A DNA stretch of 63,998 nt, taken from positions 1 to 63,998 of the forward strand of contig NZ_JACEGD010000035.1 in NCBI RefSeq assembly GCF_016031635.1, written 5' to 3'. The notes under the pieces were generated by a model. That model saw only the letters and a list, made by a program, of their open reading frames with translations. It ran no database searches and was not told where the DNA came from. Source of the stretch: Bradyrhizobium diversitatis. GTDB taxonomy: Bacteria > Pseudomonadota > Alphaproteobacteria > Rhizobiales > Xanthobacteraceae. A program made the translations under genes and the position numbers. Positions 47,318 to 55,576 of the stretch are shown here, piece after piece. The first letter of the stretch is position 1. Every line of letters starts with the position of its first letter.

Positions 47318-48661
47318 CCGTTAAGAAGCTGGTTTGACGACTGGACAGGGTGCGGCAGCCCGCCAGAGGGTGATCAGGATTGAGGTCAGCAAAGCCCTCA
47401 GCCAAGCGAGGACGCGGCGGAGGTTGTGACCGACGGCGGTGAGGATGACGTTGACGGCGTCGCCCTCCCGGCCCTTGAGATGGCCGCGGCCGAGGTGCCC
47501 GTCGCTCTTCATGTGGCCGATGATCGCCTCGATGGCGGAGCGGCGCCGGAGTTCGCGCTCGATGACACCGAAGACGCCGCGCTTCTGGCCGGAGATGAAG
47601 ACGCGGCGCGAGCCTTGCGTTGTGTGGCTGCGATAGCCTTATCGACATAGGCCCGTTCGATAGGGCATCCGGTCAGCTTCTCGGTCGCGTCGATGACGCT
47701 GGCGAGCGTATGGCCGTCGTACGGATTGCCTGGCAACGCCGTGGCATGGAGCACGAACTGGCCGCCCGGCGCGCGCCCGTTGGTGGTGACGATCGATGCC
47801 TTGACGCCGAATTCGTAAGGTGCCGAGGCCTTGCCCTTGCCGATGCATTCGACCTCGGGAGCATGGAAGGAGTAGAGCTTCCAGCCGCGCTGGCGCTGCT
47901 GCTGCGACCTGATCTGAGCAGCGCGCGCCAGCGGCGCTTCGAATGCCGCTTCGAGGTCGGGGCGCCCTCGATCTTGCGGCGGATGTCACGGATGACCCGA
48001 CCGAGACGGCTCTTCAACAAGCGCAATTGGCGGTGGTGGCGCTTGAACTGTTTGGCGTGGGCATATCGCCCTGCCATCATCGCGGCCTTCTTGGCGATAC
48101 GCCGATACGAGTGCCGCAGCTGCACCCCGTGCTTGCTGACCAGCCGATTGCGCCCTTCGATGGCTGCGTGCAGCAGCTTGGCATCGGTTGGGAAGGTGAT
48201 GGCCTTGGGCTGCACCGTGGTGTCCACCGTGACGCGCGTGACGTCGCGCGTGCGCAAGGCACCCGTGTCGTGTGCCACTTTTAAGCTCTCCGCCAGCAGA
48301 AGTTCCAGCCTGTCGCCGAAGCGCTTGCGCCAATGGCTCAGATCCGAGCGCTCGTGCGGAAATGCGTGCTGAAAAAAGTCGCCGGTAAAGTACTGGAAAT
48401 AGGGATCATGGACCCAGCGCTCGCACACCCCCCTTATCGGAGAGGCCGTAAATGTGCTTGAGCAGGAGCCAACCAACCACGAACCGGGCCTCGATCCCAG
48501 GTCGGCCCTTGTCGCTGTAGATTGGCGCGATCTGCTGGTCGATCCACTCCCAATCGACCTTGGCGGCGAGCTGAACCGGCTCGTGCTTCATGTTGATGAT
48601 CTGATCGAGCCTGGCCCGGAACAGATCGCCTTCCCCTATCGCCTTCGGCTTCTTCGGTCGC
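47318..48661 (-). mobile_element. IS5-family transposase (copy 2), full length but frameshifted
   Basis: From ATG 48661: MRPKKPKAIGEGDLFRARLD, KVDWEWIDQQIAPIYSDKGR, VGWLLLKHIYGLSD. After a frameshift near 48432 it reads CERWVHDPYFQYFTGDFFQH, FPHERSDLSHWRKRFGDRLE, RVTVDTTVQPKAITFPTDAK and RDIRRKIEG. After a second shift near 47990 come the C-terminal pieces NPYDGHTLASVIDATEKLTG, IERAYVDKA and VGHNLRRVLAWLRALL. The DDE domain order is complete, so this is the least shortened of the three copies, but it is inactive as it stands. Confidence 0.75.
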
Positions 48662-48829
48662 ATCGGTCCCTCCGATGCAGCCAATGAATCAGAGCTGGCG
48701 ATTCGACGGAATCTCAATCTCGAAATTGCAGGCTTCCGACTCACAGCCCTATCAAGCCTGCAATGGCAAAGTCGCGGCGGCTTGCAAACCCGCTTCCAGA
48801 TCAGCCACTTAGCCGTTCTTCACGGGCCA

Positions 48830-49020
48830 CTCACTAAGGACCCCTGCGAGAGGCCTGAACACTGCTATTGCGGCGCCAGCCACAATTGTGGCGAACTGCC
48901 CGCTGCTGCCGGGCATGTGGAGGACGCAAAGGGCAAAGGTCGGAGTGTAGATAATGCAGTAAGCGAGTGCTATCCCGAATGCAAAGATCAGGATCAGGTA
49001 ATGCACGTCCATATCCCATG
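48830..49020 (-). pseudogene. MFS (metabolite:H+ symporter type) C-terminal scrap
   Basis: DVHYLILIFAFGIALAYCII, LCVLHMPGSSGQFATIVAGA and AIAVFRPLAGVLSEWP are membrane helices with the typical PLAG.LSD loop of organic-acid MFS symporters. The piece is fused to the IS66 tnpB scrap on its upstream side. Confidence 0.5.
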
Positions 49021-49029
49021 TCCGAGAAC

Positions 49030-49528
49030 TTCGGCCAGCAGCGAGTGGGCTTGCGCATATCGGTGTGGCCGGTCGCAAGCCACACCCGCATGCCCGTCGG
49101 AAGCGGGATCATCGCTGTCGTGGACCATCGGACAAAGCCACGACTGTTGCCGCGTCGACCGCACTCGCGATCCGCATCCGCGCCCCGGTCGCAAACTCGA
49201 TCTCGATCGCACCGCTGGCTGGCCGATGCTTGTGCAGGTATCTGCAGTTCGGGTTCCGCGATCACCGTCGCCGGCACGAACCCGATTTGGTCGTCCATCA
49301 GCGTTATTCTGCTCGGCTCGAAGTGACCGTCGCCACTCGAGGAGCAATGAACGCGAGACGCCGTATCGCCGGGATGTCGCAGACACTTGTCGCAGTCCTG
49401 CAGTTCTCTAGTACGATCCTGAGCTTCTCATCCTCGGACCAGCGCCGCCGCCGGCCGATCTCCACCACTTCAAGCCGCCCGATTTGGGCACTGTGCCTAT
49501 CACTCTCCCTAAGGACCGTTCTGAACAT
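49030..49528 (-). mobile_element. IS66-family remnant: tnpA and start of tnpB
   Basis: RLEVVEIGRRRRWSEDEKLR IVLENC, then in other frames SATSRRYGVSRSLLLEWRRS, GFVPATVIAEPELQ and MIPLPTGMRVWLATGHTDMR. The order is tnpA then tnpB as in IS66. tnpB is cut after about 20 codons and tnpC is missing. Confidence 0.65.
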
Positions 49529-49750
49529 CAGAGATCAACTCGCAAGGCGGCTTCGCTGCAGGCTTACTTTCGAACCAGAATTCGTAGAATAATACAGCCC
49601 GTTCCGACTTGCCGGCGTCAGCCCTACCAGTTCACCGAACTGAACCACTGATGCCTCGCAATAGCCTCCCCTTCAACAGACTCGTGCACTGATGATGCAC
49701 GCTTTGGCCTGACAAGAGGACATCGCGATGCTGCAAGCACGCGCGGGCCT

Positions 49751-50248
49751 CTACTCCTGGCCTGCCGGCGCGGATGCCACGGCGAGGTACTGCAGCGGCA
49801 GCGGCGAGTCTTTCGCCACGCCCAGCACCGGAAAGCTGCGCACGTTCTTCACGCTAGGCATTGCTGCGAAAAATAGAAGCTGCTGATGCATACCCTCCAC
49901 ACTCGGGGCGACGCATTTCAGCAGATAGTCGGTATCGCCCGAAATCCGCCAACATTGCTGAATGCGCGGGACTGTGGTTATAGAGGCTTCGAACGTCTTC
50001 AGTATCGGCTGGGCCTGGCTGGACAGCTGGATCGCGACGAACGACACCATCTCGTAGCCGAGCAAGCGCTCGTCGAGGACAGCGTGGATGGCCCTGATCA
50101 CGCCGCGACTGAACAGAGATTTCAGGCGCCGCAAAGAGTTGGGCGCAGACACGCCGACCCGATGCGCCAGCTCATTGTTGCGGACACGACCGTCTTGCTG
50201 CAGTTCCACCAGGATCTTCAGATCTACGCCGTCGAGCGGCTCCGCCAT
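49751..50248 (-). CDS. Lrp/AsnC-family transcriptional regulator
   Basis: From ATG 50248 (MAEPLDGVDLKILVELQQDG, 165 residues): helix-turn-helix RVRNNELAHRVGVSAPNSLR and RLKSLFSRGVIRAIHAVLDE, then the RAM domain GYEMVSFVAIQLSSQAQPIL, ISGDTDYLLKCVAPSVEGMH and VKNVRSFPVLGVAKDSPLPL. Intact. An ATG six codons upstream is possible. It lies at the end of the long minus-strand catabolic region (50-60.7 kb) and is a plausible local regulator sensing an amino acid-like substrate. It is not a close copy of the AsnC protein at 44.6 kb. Confidence 0.8.
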   Translation of the reverse strand: MAEPLDGVDLKILVELQQDGRVRNNELAHRVGVSAPNSLRRLKSLFSRGVIRAIHAVLDERLLGYEMVSFVAIQLSSQAQPILKTFEASITTVPRIQQCWRISGDTDYLLKCVAPSVEGMHQQLLFFAAMPSVKNVRSFPVLGVAKDSPLPLQYLAVASAPAGQE

Positions 50249-50293
50249 ACTAGGTACGCCCCTCATCTAGCTCGTGGGTCCTCAACGGTCGTG

Positions 50294-50452
50294 GTCAATA
50301 GCTGATCCTTTGATCGAATATAGTGTAAAGCAGGTCGACAATGAGATTCAAACCGGCGGCGCAAAAAACCATGATTGCACGATCAATCAGCGTTCCGCGC
50401 TTCCAAGCAGCGAGCACCTCCAGAGGCAAAGCGACGCTGACCGAGACACCCG
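50294..50452 (-). pseudogene. Dipeptide-type ABC permease scraps fused by deletion
   Basis: GVSVSVALPLEVLAAWKRGT then LIDRAIMVFCAAGLNLIVDL and LYTIFDQRISY join an N-terminal part (LGVLAAWK..SLLDR..M) to the extreme C-terminus (VNLLVDLLYA..DPRIRY) of DppB-like permeases. The whole membrane core between them is lost. Confidence 0.55.
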
Positions 50453-50931
50453 ACTTTCCCCAATGCAGCGGGCAGCAAGATGAATGGCTGCTTTAATCTG
50501 AAGTACACCGTCTTGTCATCGGCAGCTGAGAGCTCGTTCGTCTGGCTGAACAAGGTCTCGCCAAAAATGTCGCGCTTCGCCCAGCGGCTAAGACTAGCGA
50601 TGACGTCCTTCGCGCGCACAGGCTCTCCGTCGTGGAACAACACCCGCTCTCGTAGCTTGATCTTCCACTCCAGGCCGTCTGCCGAGACTTCGTGGCCCTC
50701 TACCATCTGAGGCTGCAGAAGAAAATTGCTATCGAGACGGTACACGGTGTCGAACACCATGAACCCGTGCAGCCGAGTGGGATCGGCTGTGTTCGCAAGA
50801 GGGTCAAAGATTGTCAAATTCGATGATGGAATGAACTTCACGATCGAGGTTTTCTGGGCCGATGCCAGCCGTGGAAACCCAACTGCCGCACCGATAGCGA
50901 GGCTGCTCTTCAGAAATCCGCGTCGTTTCAT
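50440..50931 (-). pseudogene. Family 5 solute-binding protein, truncated after ~155 residues
   Basis: MKRRGFLKSSLAIGAAVGFP then RLASA is a twin-arginine-type signal (KRRGFLK). The mature N-terminus reads FIPSSNLTIFDPLANTADPT, FMVFDTVYRLDSNFLLQPQM, EGHEVSADGLEWKIKLRERV, LFHDGEPVRAKDVIASLSRW, AADDKTVYFRLKQPF. This is a periplasmic peptide/nickel-type binding protein normally about 520 residues long. The frame leaves the family after LLPAALGK and enters permease scraps, so a large deletion has fused the two genes. GGGAGG precedes the ATG by six bases and may lie in a small hairpin. Confidence 0.7.
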
Positions 50932-50937
50932 TGTTTT

Positions 50938-50955
50938 CCTCCCTTTTTTGGAGGG
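50938..50955 (-). promoter_or_regulatory. Hairpin over the ribosome binding site of the binding-protein gene
   Basis: On the minus strand CCTCC and GGAGG can pair around a loop of seven mostly A bases, covering the GGGAGG ribosome site between the lyase stop and the binding-protein start. The stem is only five pairs, so a regulatory role is uncertain. Confidence 0.3.
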
Positions 50956-50957
50956 TG

Positions 50958-51920
50958 CTATTGGCGTCGAAGTTCGCCTCCTGCTGCCCAGTCGATGTTT
51001 TTTGGCACGCCCGAGCGCGCGATTGCGCCGTAGAGCCTCTCTTCTGGCATGGCCTCGAGCTGGGTCCTACGGACATCGATAAGGGCATCGATATCAATGC
51101 CCGTCCGAAATCCTTTCGTTTCGCAGAGGTAGACAAGATCCTCGAAGACGACGTTGCCGGTAGCTCCCGGTGCGAATGGGCAGCCTCCCAAGCCCCCCAA
51201 TGAGCCGTCCAACACGCGGCAGCCGGCATCCAACGCGGCCGACGCATTCGCGATGCCCAGACCGCGGGTGTCGTGAAGGTGAACGACAAATCGGCCTGAT
51301 CCAACCAGCGCGTGAAGAGCGGCGGACAGCTCATAAACCTGATTTGGCCCAGCAAATCCCACCGTGTCAGCGATTCCGACCAGATCGGCACCAGCGCTCA
51401 AGCACGCCTCGGCGATCTTCAGGACCTCAGCTGGCTGCACAGGGCCCGCAATCGAGCACCCAAATGACATCGCGATGCCGACAGAAATCAGAGCGCCGTG
51501 ATTGCTTTCTAAGCGGCGCTTTGCTGCATAACGCACCAGCTCGATGGATTGATCGCGCGAGCGGCGGATGTTGGCGTGACTGTGCGCTTCAGTCGCGGAG
51601 ACAACGCAGGCGATTTCAGAGACTTGGGTGGTCAAGGCCTCATCAATGCCTCGCTCATTCATGGCGAGCGCCGATGTGTGAATGGCAGATGCGCTCGTCA
51701 CGCAAGAGAGCAACTCCCGAATATCGGCGAACTGCGGCGCCCGGTTGGCCGGCAGAAACGACCCCACTTCAAAATGCGTTACGCCAGCCGAATGTTCACG
51801 AACAAGCCACTCAAGCTTCTGCGACGTTGTCGGCCACGCTTTCACCAACTGTAGGCCATCTCGGAGAGCTACCTCGCGAAGGGTCACACCGTCGGCCCGA
51901 TAAGCTGTGGTGGTCGACAT
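50958..51920 (-). CDS. Hydroxymethylglutaryl-CoA lyase-type enzyme
   Basis: The DRE-TIM metallolyase has LREVALRDGLQLVKAW with the catalytic Arg20/Asp21, THFEVGSFLPANRAPQFAD, SHANIRRSRDQS, and ISVGIAMSFGCSIAGPVQP. DTVGFAGPNQVYEL, metal ligands H214 and H216 in VVHLHDTRGLGIAN, and the HMGL signature GGLGGCPFAPGATGN with catalytic C247 follow. It should cleave HMG-CoA or a similar 3-hydroxy-3-alkyl dicarboxyl-CoA to acetyl-CoA plus a 3-oxo acid. The length of 320 residues is normal. It follows the wreck of a CaiB-type CoA-transferase by 10 bases, a pairing repeated at 59.1-60.7 kb. Confidence 0.85.
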   Translation of the reverse strand: MSTTTAYRADGVTLREVALRDGLQLVKAWPTTSQKLEWLVREHSAGVTHFEVGSFLPANRAPQFADIRELLSCVTSASAIHTSALAMNERGIDEALTTQVSEIACVVSATEAHSHANIRRSRDQSIELVRYAAKRRLESNHGALISVGIAMSFGCSIAGPVQPAEVLKIAEACLSAGADLVGIADTVGFAGPNQVYELSAALHALVGSGRFVVHLHDTRGLGIANASAALDAGCRVLDGSLGGLGGCPFAPGATGNVVFEDLVYLCETKGFRTGIDIDALIDVRRTQLEAMPEERLYGAIARSGVPKNIDWAAGGELRRQ

Positions 51921-51930
51921 TTCAGGCGGC

Positions 51931-52305
51931 CTACTTGGTCTCGCGGCTCGCAGTTTCGACGATCTCTTTCTCGAAACCAGGAGCCGACAGAATCGCTTCA
52001 GTATATTTCACCGTTCCCGCCCACAATGGCATTCACCGACAATCCCATGGCAAGCGTGCCCGCTCGGCCGCGTGATTTGGGCCACATTCGTTATCATCTG
52101 CACGATATTGGGCTGACGGATCTCATCCCACGGTTGAACAGCGGGCCGCCTGCCAGCTAGATAATGGGTTTTGTCGCCCCGTCAGGGGTTCGATCTTGAT
52201 GACCTCCGCCCCCAGAATTGTCAGGAATATGCCACAGGACGGTCCCACTACCATGTGGCTCATTTTGGCGCGGAACTCCTCCAGCGGCCGGAAATTTTCG
52301 CTCAT
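51931..52305 (-). pseudogene. CaiB-type CoA-transferase, collapsed copy
   Basis: MSENFRPLEEFRAKMSHMVV then GPSCGIFLTILGAEVIKIEP is nearly the N-terminus of the intact enzyme at 59.5-60.7 kb. The rest survives only as pieces in different frames: PLFNRG, VQMITNVAQITRPSG (intact copy VQMMTGLAYMTGPTG) and the C-terminus YTEAILSAPGFEKEIVETAS. Three internal deletions reduce about 400 codons to 125. A good GGGAGGAG site precedes its ATG, supporting the MSENF start in both copies. Confidence 0.7.
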
Positions 52306-52341
52306 GCGCTCCTCCCCGATTAGAAGATAGGATAAAAAATC

Positions 52342-52355
52342 TCAGTGGCAGGTCA
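52342..52355. repeat. Solo end matching the IS3 element at 36.8-38.1 kb
   Basis: The 14 bases TCAGTGGCAGGTCA are identical to the right terminus of the IS3 element (38064-38077). They sit in the 70-base gap between the collapsed CoA-transferase and the ABC ATPase gene, with no transposase sequence beside them. Confidence 0.4.
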
Positions 52356-52378
52356 CCTTAAACCACCCGATCCGGCGA

Positions 52379-53245
52379 TCAGTGGTTCAGGACTGATTGG
52401 AGGAATGAACGCGTGCGCTCGGATTCTGGGCTGATGAAAATCTTCTCGGGAGTGCCCTGCTCGATGATACGGCCGCCGTCGAAGACCGCGATGCGGTCGG
52501 AGACTTCGCGCGCGAAACGCATCTCATGCGTGACGATCAGCATTGAGACGCCCGACTCCCGCGCGATGCGTCGCACCACGTCGAGCACCTCGCCGGCGAT
52601 TTCTGGGTCGAGCGCAGAGGTGATTTCGTCAAGCAGCAGGATCTCGGGCTTCATCACCAGCGCCCTAGCGATCGCGATACGCTGCTGCTGGCCTCCGGAA
52701 AGCTGAGCCGGGTAGGCATCTACTTTTCCTTCGAGCCCCACCATTCTCAAATAGCGAAGTGCGCTCTCCTTGGCCTCTGCCTTTGACTGCTTCAACACGG
52801 TCGTGGGCGCTAGGATTAAGTTTTGCAGTACAGTCAGATGCGGAAATAGGTTGAACTGCTGGAAGACCATGCCGCAGCGCCGCCGGATGCGTGCCTCCTC
52901 GGCGCTGGAAAGTAGAGTGCCTGCCTGATCGAAAAGGATGCTTTCGCCGAATATGCGAATATCGCCGCTGGTTGGCTTGGCAAGCGTCATCGCCAGGCGC
53001 AAGACAGTGGTCTTGCCGGAGCCACTCGGCCCGATCAGCGTCACCTTCTCGCCCGGCTGCACCTTAAGGTCGAGGTCGACGAGCACGCGAAACGCACCGA
53101 ATGATTTGCAGATCTTCTTGAACTCAATGGCCCACACGGGCTCTTGCTTGCTACTCGTTGACACGTCAACCTTTCTCTCGCTCGATGCCACGCCGCCCGG
53201 GTTCACTCGATTTCCCGCCGAGCTAAGTTCAGTGGTCCTAGACAT
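52379..53245 (-). CDS. Polar amino acid-type ABC transporter ATP-binding protein
   Basis: 288 residues. Walker A GPSGSGKT at 72-79, Q-loop MVFQQFNLFPHLTVLQN, signature LSGGQQQR at 182-189, Walker B ILLLDEITSALDPE, H-loop VTHEMRFAREVSDR. The first ~35 residues are not part of the usual domain, and a later start is possible. It powers an importer of the HisP/GlnQ (PAAT) class, to which EhuA of ectoine uptake belongs. It overlaps the permease gene upstream by 8 bases; the four genes from 55.5 to 52.4 kb form one operon. Confidence 0.85.
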   Translation of the reverse strand: MSRTTELSSAGNRVNPGGVASSERKVDVSTSSKQEPVWAIEFKKICKSFGAFRVLVDLDLKVQPGEKVTLIGPSGSGKTTVLRLAMTLAKPTSGDIRIFGESILFDQAGTLLSSAEEARIRRRCGMVFQQFNLFPHLTVLQNLILAPTTVLKQSKAEAKESALRYLRMVGLEGKVDAYPAQLSGGQQQRIAIARALVMKPEILLLDEITSALDPEIAGEVLDVVRRIARESGVSMLIVTHEMRFAREVSDRIAVFDGGRIIEQGTPEKIFISPESERTRSFLQSVLNH

Positions 53246-53885
53246 GGTCGGCCTTTGCTTTCGATAGAATGTAGATGAAGGGCAGATTGAGCAGAATGAA
53301 GATGCAGCCTGCTAGAGTATACGGTTCAAGGTATCGAAATGATCTGTCGGCCGCGGTTTGTGCCTCGCCCATGAGTACTGGCACTCCTATCGCGAACAAA
53401 AAGACGGTCGCTCGGAACATGCCAACGACGTAGTTAAGCAATGCTGGGATAGACCGCTTTACCATCAACGGAATGAGAACACTCAGCCATGTCACCGAAG
53501 GGCTCAGGCTCAACGCCACACACGCGTCGCGCAATTCGGGTGGGATCGTTATAAGGCTCCCTCTGTACACCTCCGAGGAGTACGCAGCATAGACGAGGCC
53601 GGTGACGCCAATCCCGATGACCATTCCTGAAAAATTCAGCCCATATTCTGGCAGAACGTAGTAAGCCATGTAGAGCAGCACCAAGATCGGAACACCACGA
53701 AAGATCTCGAGCCAGAACCGCACAAATGCTCGTCCGAATGTTGTGCTTACGCTCTCTAATATCGCCAGCAACAGCCCTAGCGACAGCGCAATCGCTGAAC
53801 TCGCTAAAGTAACCACCACCGTGTACCAGACCCCCACCAAGAGGTCGGGCATAATCTCGAACGCGTAATTCCAATCCCAGGTCAT
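53238..53885 (-). CDS. PAAT-type ABC transporter permease 1
   Basis: 215 residues with about five membrane segments: YTVVVTLASSAIALSLGLLL, ILVLLYMAYYVLPEYGL, GMVIGIGVTGLVYAAYSSEV. The EAA-type cytoplasmic loop is VYRGSLITIPPELRDACVAL, followed by SVTWLSVLIPLMVKRSIPAL. It pairs with the second permease at the inner membrane. Start codon overlaps the stop of the neighbouring permease (ATGA). Confidence 0.8.
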   Translation of the reverse strand: MTWDWNYAFEIMPDLLVGVWYTVVVTLASSAIALSLGLLLAILESVSTTFGRAFVRFWLEIFRGVPILVLLYMAYYVLPEYGLNFSGMVIGIGVTGLVYAAYSSEVYRGSLITIPPELRDACVALSLSPSVTWLSVLIPLMVKRSIPALLNYVVGMFRATVFLFAIGVPVLMGEAQTAADRSFRYLEPYTLAGCIFILLNLPFIYILSKAKADHV

Positions 53886-54601
53886 GCGGCACCTATGGCG
53901 GAGACGTTGTCGCCAAGCTGGCTGGCACTGCTTGAGGCCTGCGCAGCCCGCAACGCCCGATTGAGAGGAAGCACCTGCTCAAGTGCCCGGAAAGCGAAGG
54001 CTACACCTAGGCAAAGGATCCAATAGACAACGGCGAGAAGGAGGAATACCTTCGTTGTCTCAAAAGTTTGGGCGCGAACGAACTGTGATACGTAGAGAAG
54101 ATCCTGTACGCCTATGAAGCTCACTATCGCTGTCCACTTAAACATCGTCCGTGCCATGCTGCCAAAGCCAGGCACAATTTGGGAAAGCGCCTGCGGCAGC
54201 ACCACTTTGATGAAACTTTGGCTTTTGTTGAGACCAAGGGCGTAGCATGCGTCTGACTGTCCGCGATTGACAGCTTCGAGGCCGGAGCGAACAACCTCAG
54301 AGCCGTAGACCGACGCCTCAAGCAACAGGACGAGGATCGCCGCAGTGAGAGGATTGATGCGTGTACCGGTTACCATCGGCAACGCGTAGTAAACCCAAAA
54401 TAGCCAGACAAGCGCCGACGGACTGCGCCACAATTCTACGAAGACCATCGTCGCAACGCGCACAGCCGTTGAGCTGGACAGTCTCAGCCCGCCGATGATT
54501 ACCGCGCCGATAGCTCCACCGATTATGGTGCATAGCGATACCGTCACGGTAATCCATAAACCCTTCAAGAGGACCGGCCAGTACTCCAGAATTGCCATCA
54601 T
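53882..54601 (-). CDS. PAAT-type ABC transporter permease 2
   Basis: 239 residues: YWPVLLKGLWITVTVSLCTI at the N-terminus, membrane segments, then the EAA loop SEVVRSGLEAVNRGQSDACY and ALGLNKSQSFIKVVLPQALS typical of HisM/GlnP-like permeases. Intact. It lies 34 bases after the binding-protein gene and overlaps the next permease by 4 bases. Confidence 0.8.
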   Translation of the reverse strand: MMAILEYWPVLLKGLWITVTVSLCTIIGGAIGAVIIGGLRLSSSTAVRVATMVFVELWRSPSALVWLFWVYYALPMVTGTRINPLTAAILVLLLEASVYGSEVVRSGLEAVNRGQSDACYALGLNKSQSFIKVVLPQALSQIVPGFGSMARTMFKWTAIVSFIGVQDLLYVSQFVRAQTFETTKVFLLLAVVYWILCLGVAFAFRALEQVLPLNRALRAAQASSSASQLGDNVSAIGAA

Positions 54602-54635
54602 GCCTCTTGCACCTCACCGACAATCATCGCCGATT

Positions 54636-55511
54636 TCATCGGCAATCCGGCATAGATTCTCCAATCGTCCGAACTTTCGATAGCGTATCCCACATCAAGG
54701 CAAAGTCGTTCTCCGCAAAGTCAGCTTCAACGGCCCACTTTTGCAGTGCTTCCTTCATTTTGCCGTTCTCGCGCAAGATATTAACCTGCTCGCTGAGCGC
54801 GTCGCGAAAACCAGTGTTCTCCTTCCGCACCACGATGCCGTATAGGACTATGTCAAGCTGAGGGTCGACCACGATCTCCGCGCCCAACTTCTTCAGCGTC
54901 GAAGCTGGAAATGAGGCTTGGCCGCCTAACCAAGCGTCCGCTCGTCCGCCAATGACCGTGGCCATGCCCGCCTGATTGTCCGGTGTGGGCACCAGCTGGC
55001 CGCGCTTCACCCCCGCCTTCAAAGCTTGAGTTTCATTGCTCCCGCCTGGCTGAACCGCCACCTTGAGGTCTGGCGTGCCGGCAATCTGGCTCAGATTCGT
55101 CAAGTGCTTCGGATTTCCGGCCTTTACGAATAGGACATTCCTGTTGAGAAAAACGGGCGCCGAGAATAGTACCTGCTCGCATCGCTCTCTGTTGGGCTGC
55201 ATAATCGGGACTACGAGGTCAACCTGGCCTGCCTTCAAAGAAGGGATCATCGACCCATACGCTGTAACCACTGGTGTGATCTCGGGCAGATCGAGGCCCT
55301 TGAGCGCAAGATTCGTGATTTTTGCCATGTAACCCGTGGCATTTCCATCCCGCGAGATTGTCAACAGGGGTGGCACCGACGAAACTGCCGCCTTGACCTG
55401 CCCTGCCTTGCGAAGCGCGGCTATGACAGGGTCATCCGCTTGCGCGAGTGCCGGGCCTGAAAAGCCGATCAACGCAACTAGTAGGAATTGCATCTTTGAT
55501 TTGAGGCTCAT
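54636..55511 (-). CDS. Family 3 solute-binding protein (EhuB-like)
   Basis: 291 residues: signal peptide MSLKSKMQFLLVALIGFSGP ALA, then a periplasmic binding protein with VTAYGSMIPSLKAGQVDLVV, NRERCEQVLFSAPVFLNRNV, FVKAGNPKHLTNLSQIAGTP and TVIGGRADAWLGG. The spacing of the ERC.QV.FS and VKKGNPK motifs resembles the ectoine-binding protein EhuB, but ligand specificity cannot be read from this. It captures an amino acid-like solute for the two permeases and ATPase that follow. The M24 peptidase-type pseudogene lies just upstream. Confidence 0.8.
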   Translation of the reverse strand: MSLKSKMQFLLVALIGFSGPALAQADDPVIAALRKAGQVKAAVSSVPPLLTISRDGNATGYMAKITNLALKGLDLPEITPVVTAYGSMIPSLKAGQVDLVVPIMQPNRERCEQVLFSAPVFLNRNVLFVKAGNPKHLTNLSQIAGTPDLKVAVQPGGSNETQALKAGVKRGQLVPTPDNQAGMATVIGGRADAWLGGQASFPASTLKKLGAEIVVDPQLDIVLYGIVVRKENTGFRDALSEQVNILRENGKMKEALQKWAVEADFAENDFALMWDTLSKVRTIGESMPDCR

Positions 55512-55576
55512 GCTAATCTCCGTCTAATTACTTCGAAGAGGTTGGTATTCGATGCTCCCGACGTCACGTATCTGAC

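Noticed and set aside
47620..48372. 250-codon open frame on the plus strand
   Set aside because: Antisense of the IS5 transposase copy 2.
51170..52075. 301-codon open frame on the plus strand
   Set aside because: Antisense of the HMG-CoA-lyase-type gene; composition is Arg/Pro/Ser-rich with no family features.
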